A stretch of DNA of 64,000 nucleotides from Hoeflea sp. 108. Lineage in GTDB: Bacteria > Pseudomonadota > Alphaproteobacteria > Rhizobiales > Rhizobiaceae. The stretch is taken from NCBI RefSeq assembly GCF_000372965.1, contig NZ_KB890024.1:4924304-4988303 (forward strand), read 5' to 3'. The position numbers and the translations under genes were made by a program. The notes under the pieces are model-generated. The model did no database searches and was not told where the DNA came from. It saw only the letters and a program-made list of their open reading frames with translations. Positions 39,188-47,404 of the stretch are shown in pieces; positions within the stretch are counted from its first letter, which is position 1; each line of letters starts with the position of its first letter.

Positions 39188-41377
39188 ATGGATACCAAGA
39201 CTGAGACGAGCGCGGGCAAATGCCCTGTCGCACACAAGCCCACCGGTACCGGCAATCGTGACTGGTGGCCGAACCAGCTGGACCTGAGCGTCCTGCACCA
39301 GCATTCCAGCCTGTCCGATCCGATGGGCGAGGCCTTCGACTACGCCAAGGAATTCGATAATCTCGACCTCGACGCCGTGATCGCCGACCTCAAGGCGCTG
39401 ATGACGGATTCGCAGGATTGGTGGCCGGCCGATTTCGGCCATTATGGCCCGCTCTTCATCCGCATGGCCTGGCACAGCGCCGGCACCTACCGCATCGGCG
39501 ACGGTCGCGGTGGCGCGGGTGCTGGCCAGCAGCGTTTTGCCCCGCTCAACAGCTGGCCTGACAACGTCAACCTCGACAAAGCCCGCCGCCTGCTGTGGCC
39601 GATCAAGCAGAAATACGGCCGCCAGATCTCCTGGGCCGACCTGATGATCCTGACAGGCAACGTCGCGCTGGAGACGATGGGCTTCAAGACCTTCGGCTTT
39701 GCCGGCGGCCGTGCCGACGTCTGGGAGCCCGAACAGGACATCTACTGGGGTAAGGAAGGCAAGTGGCTGGCCGACGAGCGCTACAGCGGCGACCGCGAGC
39801 TCGAAGGACCGCTGGCAGCGGTGCAGATGGGTCTGATCTACGTCAACCCCGAGGGCCCGAACGGCAATCCGGACCCGCTGGCAGCCGCCCGCGACATCCG
39901 CGAGACCTTCGCCCGCATGGCGATGAACGACGAGGAAACCGTGGCGCTGATCGCCGGCGGCCACACCTTCGGCAAGACCCATGGCGCAGGCGACGCAGCC
40001 AATGTCGGCGCCGAGCCTGAAGCCGCCGACATCGAGCAGCAGGGCCTGGGCTGGCACAACAGCTTCGGCACCGGCAAGGGCGGTGACACCATCGGTTCGG
40101 GTCTTGAGGTGACCTGGACGACGACGCCGACCAAGTGGAGCAACAACTTCTTCTGGAACCTGTTCGGCTACGACTGGGAGCTGACCAAGAGCCCGGCCGG
40201 CGCGCAGCAGTGGACGCCGAAGCACAATATGGGCGCCGGCACCGTGCCGGATGCGCATGACGCGTCCAAGCGCCACGCCCCGGCGATGCTGACGACCGAC
40301 CTGGCGCTGCGCTTCGATCCGGCCTACGAGAAGGTCTCGCGCCGCTTCTTCGAGAATCCGGACCAGTTCGCCGACGCCTTCGCCCGTGCCTGGTTCAAGC
40401 TGACCCACCGCGACATGGGGCCGCTCGCCCGCTATCGCGGCCCGCTGGTGCCGAAGGAAGAGCTGATCTGGCAGGACCCGATCCCGGCCATCAACCATGA
40501 GCTGGTCAATGACGCCGACATTACGGCCCTCAAGGCCAAGATCCTCGGCTCGGGCCTGACGGTGTCGCAGCTGGCGTCGACCGCCTGGGCTTCGGCCTCG
40601 ACCTTCCGCGGTTCGGACATGCGCGGCGGCGCCAATGGGGCGCGCATCCGCCTTGCCCCGCAGAAGGATTGGGCCGTCAACCAGCCGGCGCAGCTGGCTT
40701 CGGTGCTGGAGAAGCTCGAGGCGATCCAGTCGGAGTTCAACGCACAGTCGGGCACCAAGAAGGTGTCGCTGGCCGACCTGATCGTGCTCGGCGGCGCTGC
40801 AGCGGTCGAGAAGGCCGCCAAGGATGCCGGCCATGACGTGAAGGTGCCGTTTGCGCCGGGCCGCATGGACGCCTCGCAGGACCAGACCGATGTCGACTCC
40901 TTCGCCCCGCTCGAGCCGTCCGCCGATGGCTTCCGCAACTATTCGAGCGGCAGGCAGCGCCTGAGCGCCGAGGAGAACCTCGTCGACCGGGCCCAGTTGC
41001 TGACGCTGACCGCACCTGAGCTGACGGTGCTGGTGGGTGGTCTGCGCGTGCTCGGCGCCAATGCGGGCGATTCCGCCCATGGCGTCTTCACCGCCCGTCC
41101 CGGCACGCTCTCCAACGACTTCTTCGTCAACCTGCTCGACATGGGCACGGAGTGGAAGGCGACATCAGAGGCCAAGGACGTGTTCGAAGGCCGCGACCGC
41201 AAGAGCGGCGAGGTCAAGTGGACCGCGACCCGTGTCGACCTGCTGTTCGGCTCGCACTCGCAGCTGCGCGCGCTGGCCGAGGTCTATGGTTCGTCCGACG
41301 CCGGCGCGAAGTTCGCCAGGGACTTCGTCAAGGCATGGAACAAGGTGATGAACGCGGATCGCTTCGACATCGCCTGA
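39188..41377 (+). CDS. katG: Catalase-peroxidase KatG
   Basis: A 729-residue bifunctional haem enzyme. The distal site FIRMAWHSAGTYR (Arg near 94, Trp97, His98) and Tyr in GLIYVNPEGPNG (near 217) provide the Met-Tyr-Trp crosslink with a downstream Met. The proximal His is in AGGHTFGKTHGAGD near residue 259. The C-terminal half is the degenerate duplicate domain. It removes H2O2 in the cytoplasm. ATG 39188 begins MDTKTETSAGKCPVAH, the family start; the frame upstream is intergenic. Confidence 0.98.
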   Translation: MDTKTETSAGKCPVAHKPTGTGNRDWWPNQLDLSVLHQHSSLSDPMGEAFDYAKEFDNLDLDAVIADLKALMTDSQDWWPADFGHYGPLFIRMAWHSAGTYRIGDGRGGAGAGQQRFAPLNSWPDNVNLDKARRLLWPIKQKYGRQISWADLMILTGNVALETMGFKTFGFAGGRADVWEPEQDIYWGKEGKWLADERYSGDRELEGPLAAVQMGLIYVNPEGPNGNPDPLAAARDIRETFARMAMNDEETVALIAGGHTFGKTHGAGDAANVGAEPEAADIEQQGLGWHNSFGTGKGGDTIGSGLEVTWTTTPTKWSNNFFWNLFGYDWELTKSPAGAQQWTPKHNMGAGTVPDAHDASKRHAPAMLTTDLALRFDPAYEKVSRRFFENPDQFADAFARAWFKLTHRDMGPLARYRGPLVPKEELIWQDPIPAINHELVNDADITALKAKILGSGLTVSQLASTAWASASTFRGSDMRGGANGARIRLAPQKDWAVNQPAQLASVLEKLEAIQSEFNAQSGTKKVSLADLIVLGGAAAVEKAAKDAGHDVKVPFAPGRMDASQDQTDVDSFAPLEPSADGFRNYSSGRQRLSAEENLVDRAQLLTLTAPELTVLVGGLRVLGANAGDSAHGVFTARPGTLSNDFFVNLLDMGTEWKATSEAKDVFEGRDRKSGEVKWTATRVDLLFGSHSQLRALAEVYGSSDAGAKFARDFVKAWNKVMNADRFDIA

Positions 41378-41400
41378 TCCGGCAAGCCTGACACGCATGA

Positions 41401-41435
41401 AAAGGGCGGCGCCTGCCAAGGCGTCGCCCTTTTTC
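41401..41435 (+). terminator. Intrinsic terminator of katG
   Basis: AAAGGGCG(G)CGCC-TGCCAA-GGCG(T)CGCCCTTT, a 13-bp stem with one wobble, then TTTTT. It starts 23 bp after the katG stop. Confidence 0.85.
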
Positions 41436-41470
41436 AGACGTTTCTTGAGGAAACGAGCTGATGAATCCGG

Positions 41471-42013
41471 CTAAAGAATGCCTGTGATCAGTCTGTCGGC
41501 GCGAGTGCCCTCCCAGTAGAGCGCCCGCACCAGAAGCGCCGCGACGAGCCCGGTCAGCGCACCGCCGACGACATCGCCGACATAATGGGTGCCGACATAG
41601 ACGCGCGACAGGCCGACCAGCACCGCGATCGCCAGGAAGGCCGCGCCGTGCCGGCCAAGGCCATGCAGCAGAAAGGCCGCGGCAATGGCAAAAGCTGCCG
41701 TGGAATGGTCCGACGGGAACGCCCAGTCGGCGCTGCGCTCGACAATGAGATGGCTGACCCCGCCATCATAGGGCCGCAGCCGATGCACGAAGAGCAAGAT
41801 GATCTGGTTGATGCCGAGGCCGATGAGGAATGAGAGCCCGGCCGCGACGCAAACATGCCTGACCCGGAGACGGTCCTGCCTGCTCCACCATTGCAGGATG
41901 ACGAGCAGTATCAGCAGCGGCACGCCGAAACGCGTTATCGAGAGCATTGCCATGTCGAGCGCCGGGATGTTGCCTGCCGGTGCGTTGAGCCAGCGTGTGA
42001 TTTCCTGATCCAT
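41471..42013 (-). CDS. PAP2-family phosphatase, probable undecaprenyl-diphosphatase
   Basis: A 180-residue membrane protein with the three PAP2 blocks: HRLRP (77-81), PSDH (100-103), and SRVYVGTHYVGD (136-147), the last carrying the catalytic His and Asp. Five or six helices are predicted. Members recycle undecaprenyl diphosphate or dephosphorylate other lipid phosphates at the outer face of the inner membrane. A lipid-phosphate phosphatase is also possible. Divergent from the DUF2127 gene with 35 bp between starts. Confidence 0.85.
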   Translation of the reverse strand: MDQEITRWLNAPAGNIPALDMAMLSITRFGVPLLILLVILQWWSRQDRLRVRHVCVAAGLSFLIGLGINQIILLFVHRLRPYDGGVSHLIVERSADWAFPSDHSTAAFAIAAAFLLHGLGRHGAAFLAIAVLVGLSRVYVGTHYVGDVVGGALTGLVAALLVRALYWEGTRADRLITGIL

Positions 42014-42048
42014 GGATGCTATCTACTCCGCGTCGGGCGTTGCATGGG

Positions 42049-42543
42049 ATGACGTGCGTGGAAGAACGGCAGATCCACCAGGTGTTCAGGATAAGCGTCC
42101 TGCTCAAGGGCGCGCATGCCCTGGTCGAATGCGCTGGAGGCATTGCCCTCGCCCTGATCGGCAACGACACGATCCAGCACATCGTCAACACGCTTACGCA
42201 GGAAGAGCTGGTCGAAGACCCGCATGATTTTCTTGCCACCCACCTTTTGTCCTGGGCGCAAAGCTTCTCCGTAGAGACAAGGCATTTTTATGCCTTTTAT
42301 CTGCTGAGCCATGGCATCGTGAAATTGTTGCTGGTGGCGGGCCTGCTGAAGGGCAGGATGTGGGCCTATCCAGCGTCGCTGGTCGTGCTCGGACTGTTCA
42401 TCGTCTACCAGCTCTACCGCTTTTCCTACACGCATGGGGTCGGGCTGATCGTTCTGACGGTCTTCGACGTGATCGTGATGTGGCTTATCTGGCACGAGTA
42501 CCGGGTCGTCAGGCGCCATCTCTGCACCAACGACGTAAGATAA
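42049..42543 (+). CDS. DUF2127 membrane protein
   Basis: A 164-residue protein with four predicted helices, including FRISVLLKGAHALVECAGG near the start and YLLSHGIVKLLLVAGLLKG in the middle. This is the DUF2127 pattern, a family of uncharacterised inner-membrane proteins. The start is the ATG after the divergent promoter; a weak ribosome site means ATG 42016 is possible. Confidence 0.8.
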   Translation: MTCVEERQIHQVFRISVLLKGAHALVECAGGIALALIGNDTIQHIVNTLTQEELVEDPHDFLATHLLSWAQSFSVETRHFYAFYLLSHGIVKLLLVAGLLKGRMWAYPASLVVLGLFIVYQLYRFSYTHGVGLIVLTVFDVIVMWLIWHEYRVVRRHLCTNDVR

Positions 42544-42584
42544 GGGCCGCGCCCGACGGGATCGGGCACGGCAGCGCGGCAGGC

Positions 42585-42650
42585 TCTAGCGCATCGGCCA
42601 GAAAATCGGAATCGATTTTCGGAAGGCACGATGCGCAGATTCAAACACTT
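42585..42650. repeat. Rhizobial-type intergenic repeat with GAAAATCG/CGATTTTC arms
   Basis: TCTAGCGCATCGGCCAGAAA begins the element; GAAAATCG-GAAT-CGATTTTC (42601-42620) is a perfect 8-bp hairpin, followed by GGAAGGCACGATGCGCAGAT. The wording matches a short mosaic repeat I recall from Mesorhizobium intergenic regions. It lies between the DUF2127 gene and the converging hydrolase gene. Confidence 0.6.
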
Positions 42651-42686
42651 AGAGCGCTGTGCGTCCGTTCGGACGGACAGCGCTCT
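42651..42686. terminator. Long hairpin at the 3' end of the hydrolase gene
   Basis: AGAGCGCTGTGCGTCC-GTTC-GGACGGACAGCGCTCT forms a 16-bp stem with one mismatch. It overlaps the hydrolase stop codon. It may be the tail end of the neighbouring repeat. Confidence 0.65.
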
Positions 42687-43626
42687 ATCTGGTCTGTTCA
42701 GCCACCAAGCCGATGATCCTGTCCCATTCGGCCTCGTGCAGTTCGTGGCCGCCGCCGGCGAGTTCGTGATAGGTCGAACCAGGCACCGCTTTGGCCAATG
42801 CCCGGCCATGCTCGACCGGGAAAATGGGATCGGCGGTGCCGTGGATGACGAGAAGCGGCGCTTCGAGCGTCGGCAGCCTGCCCTTGATGGCGTCGCCTCC
42901 CCGCAGCATGAAATGATTGGTCGCCGACAGATATCCGCTCGAGCGATCGTAGTCCCTCGATATGAAGGCGCGCATCGCCGGGGCATCGTGAGGATGGGCG
43001 GTGCCGGCAATCATGCGGACGTCGCCGGCAACAAAGTCGATGGCCTGGGTGCGGTCCGACCAGTCGATGCTCTCGCCCGCCGCGGCATGTTCCATATAGG
43101 CCTTGTCGGGCGGCGGCAGGTCGAGGTCGAGCCCGATGGGCGTGGTCGAGATCAGGGTGAGCGAGGTGACGCGCCGCGGCTCGGTCAGCGCCAGGATCTG
43201 GGCAATCATGCCTCCGAGCGACATGGCCACGACATGGGCCGACGCAATGCCATGGGCGTCGAGCACGGCTGCCGCATCCCTGGCCATGTCGTCCAACCTG
43301 TAGGGCGGGTTGCCCGGCACATATTTGGTCGACAGGCCGGTGTCGCGGTTGTCATAGCGGATGACATAGTGTCCCTGTGCGACGAGCTTGCGGCAGAATT
43401 CGTCCGGCCACCACAGCATCGATGCCATGGCGCCCATGATCAGCAGCACCGGCGGGGCGGACGGATGGCCGAAGGCTTCGGTGGCGATCTCGACGCCATT
43501 GGCGTGAACTGTCCTTGTCGTGGTGTGCGTGCCGGCCATCGTCTTGTTCCTTATCGTTGCGCTGGCCGCTGCGAACACTGCTGCACCGAGCAGGAAGCGG
43601 CGGCGGCTGATTGCGTATTTGCCCAT
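42685..43626 (-). CDS. Tat-exported alpha/beta hydrolase
   Basis: A 313-residue hydrolase with a twin-arginine signal (SRRRFLL at 7-13, then a hydrophobic stretch to about 26). The catalytic nucleophile is Ser in AMSLGGMIA, the acid lies in HGTADPIF, and His in GGGHELH. It is an esterase/epoxide-hydrolase-like member acting in the periplasm; substrate unknown. The start is the ATG giving MGKYAISRRR; the upstream frame lacks a signal. Divergent from a GlxA-type regulator. Confidence 0.85.
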   Translation of the reverse strand: MGKYAISRRRFLLGAAVFAAASATIRNKTMAGTHTTTRTVHANGVEIATEAFGHPSAPPVLLIMGAMASMLWWPDEFCRKLVAQGHYVIRYDNRDTGLSTKYVPGNPPYRLDDMARDAAAVLDAHGIASAHVVAMSLGGMIAQILALTEPRRVTSLTLISTTPIGLDLDLPPPDKAYMEHAAAGESIDWSDRTQAIDFVAGDVRMIAGTAHPHDAPAMRAFISRDYDRSSGYLSATNHFMLRGGDAIKGRLPTLEAPLLVIHGTADPIFPVEHGRALAKAVPGSTYHELAGGGHELHEAEWDRIIGLVAEQTR

Positions 43627-43734
43627 CTTGGTTTCCTTCGACCTCCCGAGGTCTGAGCGGAAGCTACGGCACACCCACCTGGGCCGTGAGAGACGATCTG
43701 GACAAAAACGAGGCATTCGTGCCATTCATGGCGC

Positions 43735-44748
43735 ATGAGCCTGAATGCCAAGCCGCTGCGCATCGGCCTGCTTGCACTGCCCGAAACGACGCCCGCAGCC
43801 GTCTACGGACTCTATGAGGTGCTGTCGGCGGCCGGCTCGATCTGGGACCGGCTGACCGGACAGGAAACCAGGGCGCGGCGCATCGTGCCGTCGATCGTAG
43901 CACGCCGGAAAGAGACCTTCACCTGCGCCATCGGCACGCCGATATCGCCAGAGGCGTCGCTGGCCGAGGCTGCCGATTGCGACGTCGTCATCGTCACCGA
44001 TCTGGCGTTGCCGCTCGACGACCGTGCCCCAGCGCGCTGGACCGAAGAGCTTGCCTGGGTGCGCGACAGGCTGGCCGCGGGCGCCACCGTCTGCTCGGTG
44101 TGCACCGGCTCGATCTTTCTCGCCGAGGCCGGCCTGCTCGACGGCAAGGACGCGGCCTCGCACTGGATCGCTGCCGACATCTTTCGCGACCGCTACCCCC
44201 TGGTGCGTTTCAGGCCGGAGCGCATCGTCTGCGACACGACAGAAGACGGCCGACTGATCACCACAGGCGGCGCCTCGTCCTGGGAGGATCTGGCGCTGCA
44301 CCTGATCGGCCGCCACTGCGGCAAGGAGGAGGCGGCGCGCATCGCCAAGGTGTTTTTGCTGGGCGACCGCAGCGCCGGCCAGTTGCCCTTCGCCTCGATG
44401 GCCAAGCCGCGCCGCCACAAGGACGCCACCATCGGCAACTGCCAGGTCTGGATCGCTGACAACTATGCCTCGGCCAATCCGGTGACGCGCATGGTCGCCG
44501 AAAGCGGCCTGCCGGAGCGTACCTTCAAGCGCCGTTTCAAGGCCGCGACCGGCTACACGCCGGTCGACTATGTGCAGAGCCTGCGCATCGAGGAAGCCAA
44601 GCAGATGCTGGAGACGAGCGCCGAAGCAACCGAGGAAATCGCCGTCGCCGTAGGCTACGAGGACCCGGCCTTTTTCCGCCAGCTGTTCCGCCGCCACACC
44701 GGCATTACGCCTGCGCAATATCGCCAGCGTTATCGGGCAAGGACATAA
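43735..44748 (+). CDS. GlxA-type transcriptional regulator (DJ-1/PfpI plus AraC)
   Basis: A 337-residue regulator. The N-terminal half is a DJ-1/PfpI domain with the cysteine elbow VCSVCTGSIFLAEAGLL. The C-terminal AraC DNA-binding region (about 230-330) contains MVAESGLPERTFKRRFKAATG and IAVAVGYEDPAFFRQLF. Relatives control amine, carnitine or arginine use. The signal is unknown; the divergent hydrolase gene is the likely target. Confidence 0.88.
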   Translation: MSLNAKPLRIGLLALPETTPAAVYGLYEVLSAAGSIWDRLTGQETRARRIVPSIVARRKETFTCAIGTPISPEASLAEAADCDVVIVTDLALPLDDRAPARWTEELAWVRDRLAAGATVCSVCTGSIFLAEAGLLDGKDAASHWIAADIFRDRYPLVRFRPERIVCDTTEDGRLITTGGASSWEDLALHLIGRHCGKEEAARIAKVFLLGDRSAGQLPFASMAKPRRHKDATIGNCQVWIADNYASANPVTRMVAESGLPERTFKRRFKAATGYTPVDYVQSLRIEEAKQMLETSAEATEEIAVAVGYEDPAFFRQLFRRHTGITPAQYRQRYRART

Positions 44749-45203
44749 GCCCTTGAAATCGCGAAACGCACTTCCCACATAGCGTCCATCGGCGAGCCTG
44801 CCGGGAGCGAAACGCACGTCGAGATACGATGTCTGGGTTTTGCCGCGGGCCGCTGCATTTGCCCTGATTGATGGCATGCCGACCACGGATGTACCGGCTG
44901 CATGCAAAGTCTCAGGAGCCAGAGGGAAGCGGGCATTGCCCGCTTTTTTCTTGTCCGGCGTTTGCCCTTTGGAGCGCATGAACCTCGCATTCGCTCCAAC
45001 AACTTGTTTTGCCGCATTTGTGCGATGCCGGGCGGTTTCGCCCTGCCGCAAGATGCCTCGGCTGCGGCAATGTCCGTTGATCTCGATCAATGCGCCCCGC
45101 TCCCTGCCGTGCAGCTTTGGCGACGAACGATACAGTCCGCGTCTTTGTCCGCCCAAAAGGCGCTGGGCGCGATAGAATGCGGCGCCGTGCGAGGGAGGAA
45201 GCG
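44749..45203. other. 455-bp stretch between GlxA-type and DUF2189 genes, with a terminator
   Basis: No convincing gene. Near 44760-44850 the minus strand can be read as YLDVRFAPGRLADGRYVGSA, which has protein-like composition but no start or recognised family, perhaps a gene relic. A terminator is listed at 44927-44949. Beyond it I see only the likely promoter of the DUF2189 gene. Confidence 0.4.
44927..44949 (+). terminator. Intrinsic terminator
   Basis: AAGCGGGC-ATT-GCCCGCTT, an 8-bp stem whose last base pairs run into TTTTTT. It lies 180 bp after the GlxA-type gene. Confidence 0.8.
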
Positions 45204-45995
45204 ATGGCGGACATAAGCAACAAGGCCAGCGGCAAGCGGCCGGGCGCGCTGCCCGAGGTGCGGGCGCTCACGGTGGCCGACGTCAAGCAGAGCCTGGCGG
45301 AAGGTGCCGCCGACTTTGCCCGCTGCCCCGGTGTCGGGCTCGTTATCGCGCTGGTCTTCGTCGTCATCGGCATGGCGATCACCACCTCGCTCGTGGTGCT
45401 GCACGAACCCTGGCTGATCTATCCCTTCGCCATCGGCTTCCCTCTGGTCGGCCCCTTCGCCGCCGTCGGCCTCTACGAGGTGAGCCGCAGGCTGGAGGCC
45501 GGGCAGGCACCGACACTCGGTGAGGTCTTCAAGGTGATCTGGGCCCAGCGCCGCCGCGAGGTGTCGTGGATGGCCTTCGTCATGCTGTTCGTGTTCTGGA
45601 TCTGGATGTACCAGATCAGGCTGTTGATGGCGCTGATCCTCGGGCGCAGTTCCTATGCCACGCTCGACAAGTTCGCCCATCTGATCCTGACCACCAACGA
45701 GGGCTGGGTCTTCCTCGGCATCGGCCACATCGAGGGCGCGGCACTGGCGCTTGTGTTGTTCTCCATCACCGTGATCTCCATCCCGATGCTGCTCGACCGC
45801 GAGGTCGACTTCGTCACCGCCATGATCACCTCGGTACGAACAGTGCTGGCGAGCCCGCTGGTCATGCTCGGTTGGGGACTGGTGGTGACGCTCGCGGTGC
45901 TGGCCGCCTGCGTGCCCTTCTTCCTCGGACTTTTGGTCGTGTTGCCGGTGCTCGGCCACGCGACCTGGCATCTCTACCGCCGCGCAGTGGTGTAG
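45204..45995 (+). CDS. DUF2189 inner-membrane protein
   Basis: A 263-residue protein with six predicted helices, including VIALVFVVIGMAITTSLVVL and PLVGPFAAVGLYEVSRRLE, the DUF2189 signature. The middle loop holds a Trp-rich helix (SWMAFVMLFVFWIWMY). Function unknown. GGGAGGA precedes ATG 45204 at the best distance. Confidence 0.85.
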   Translation: MADISNKASGKRPGALPEVRALTVADVKQSLAEGAADFARCPGVGLVIALVFVVIGMAITTSLVVLHEPWLIYPFAIGFPLVGPFAAVGLYEVSRRLEAGQAPTLGEVFKVIWAQRRREVSWMAFVMLFVFWIWMYQIRLLMALILGRSSYATLDKFAHLILTTNEGWVFLGIGHIEGAALALVLFSITVISIPMLLDREVDFVTAMITSVRTVLASPLVMLGWGLVVTLAVLAACVPFFLGLLVVLPVLGHATWHLYRRAVV

Positions 45996-46051
45996 CGAGC
46001 CCGCCCAGCCTCATCCCGTACCCACAAACAGCCGTCGCCCCGACTTCCCGT

Positions 46052-47404
46052 TCACTTCATCAGATGCTTGGCCACTGCTTCGTAGGCCGGCAGCGAGATC
46101 GGGTCGTTGGCGGCGTTGCCGGCTGTGGGGTGCGAGGCGAAGCGGGCAATGACGACCCGCGCCTTCGGGTCGATGTAGAGCGCCTGGCCGTGCACGCCAC
46201 GCGCCATATAGGCACCATGATCGTTGTTGGTGATCCACCACATACCGCGATAGCTCCAGCCCTTGAGCAGCTGGTAGCCGGCCTTCTCGAACGCCGCCTT
46301 GTCGCCGCCGGCGCGGATGCGGGCGATCGCCGCCTCCGGCACCAGGCGCTCACCGTTGACGACGCCGTCGTCGAGCAGGACCTGGCCCAGCCGCGCCATG
46401 TCGCGCAGGCCGGCGTTGAAGCCGCCGCCGGCAAAGGGCGTGCCGGTGGAATCGACGGTGTAGTAGGCGTCCTGCTCGGCGCCCATCTTGCTCCAGATGC
46501 GCTCGGACATGAACTGGGCAACGGATTGGCCGGCGACACGCGCGACGATCCAGCCAAGCGCGTCGGTGTTGATGGTCTTGTAGCCGAAGGCCGCGCCATG
46601 TTCGCCTTCCTTGCGCACCGTCTGCAGATATTCGAAGTAGCTGCGCGGGCCGGTGTAACCCTCCGGCTTGGGCAGCGGGCTGCCGGCAGCCGAATAGACC
46701 CAGACGTCGGCATCCGGGTCGGCATAGTCCTCGCTGTAGCGCAGGCCGGTGGTCATCTCGAGAACCTGCTTGACGGTAGCATCGCCGAAGGCGCTCTTGG
46801 CGAGCTCGGGCACGACCGAAGCCACCTTGGCATTCTCGTCGAGCTTGCCCTCGGCCACCAGCATCTCGCCCATCAGGCCGGTCAGCGACTTGGTGACCGA
46901 CATGGCGCCATGCTGGCCAGCCTCGTCGAGGCAACCGAAATAGCGCTCATAGACGATCTTGCCCTCATGCAGGACAACGATGCCGTCGGTGTAGTTGGCA
47001 TCGAGCGACTGCGCCCAGGTCATCTCCGTACCGCCGCCCAGCGGGGTGAATTTGACCGCGTCGATGGTGGCGTCAATGTCGCGCGCAAGCGGCACCGGCG
47101 CGCCAAGGCCGCGGCTGACATTGACCGTCGGCATCAGCTGGCGAAAATTGCAGACCGACCAGCGCATCCTGGGGAAGGCAAAGTAGTCAGGATCAGTGAA
47201 GCGGATGATCTTGTCGGCCGGCGGTGGCGAACCGACCATCCAGCCCAGCTTGACGGGATCGGAGTCCGCGGCTGACAGCACTTTTGGCTCCTGTGCCCAA
47301 GAGATCGATGGCATTGCCACGGCGATCGTTGCCGCGAGGAATGCATTGCCCGCGAACTTGCACCGTCTTGCACCCGTTGCGGCCTCAGAAATTGACGACG
47401 ACAT
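46052..47404 (-). CDS. Exported serine hydrolase of the beta-lactamase/penicillin-binding fold
   Basis: A 450-residue protein with a signal peptide (about 1-38, ending in SISWAQ). The nucleophile motif SVTK (SxxK) lies in HGAMSVTKSLTGLMGE near residue 165; the Tyr equivalent is in GLRYSEDYAD. Members hydrolyse D-peptides, esters or beta-lactams; specificity is unclear. The start at 47404 lies 8 bases behind AGGAGG and 20 bp inside the end of the porin-like gene, so the two are coupled. Confidence 0.85.
   Translation of the reverse strand: MSSSISEAATGARRCKFAGNAFLAATIAVAMPSISWAQEPKVLSAADSDPVKLGWMVGSPPPADKIIRFTDPDYFAFPRMRWSVCNFRQLMPTVNVSRGLGAPVPLARDIDATIDAVKFTPLGGGTEMTWAQSLDANYTDGIVVLHEGKIVYERYFGCLDEAGQHGAMSVTKSLTGLMGEMLVAEGKLDENAKVASVVPELAKSAFGDATVKQVLEMTTGLRYSEDYADPDADVWVYSAAGSPLPKPEGYTGPRSYFEYLQTVRKEGEHGAAFGYKTINTDALGWIVARVAGQSVAQFMSERIWSKMGAEQDAYYTVDSTGTPFAGGGFNAGLRDMARLGQVLLDDGVVNGERLVPEAAIARIRAGGDKAAFEKAGYQLLKGWSYRGMWWITNNDHGAYMARGVHGQALYIDPKARVVIARFASHPTAGNAANDPISLPAYEAVAKHLMK

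Noticed and set aside
42551..42567. GCCCGA/TCGGGC hairpin after the DUF2127 gene as a terminator
   Set aside because: Only a six-base stem with no T tract; too weak to list.
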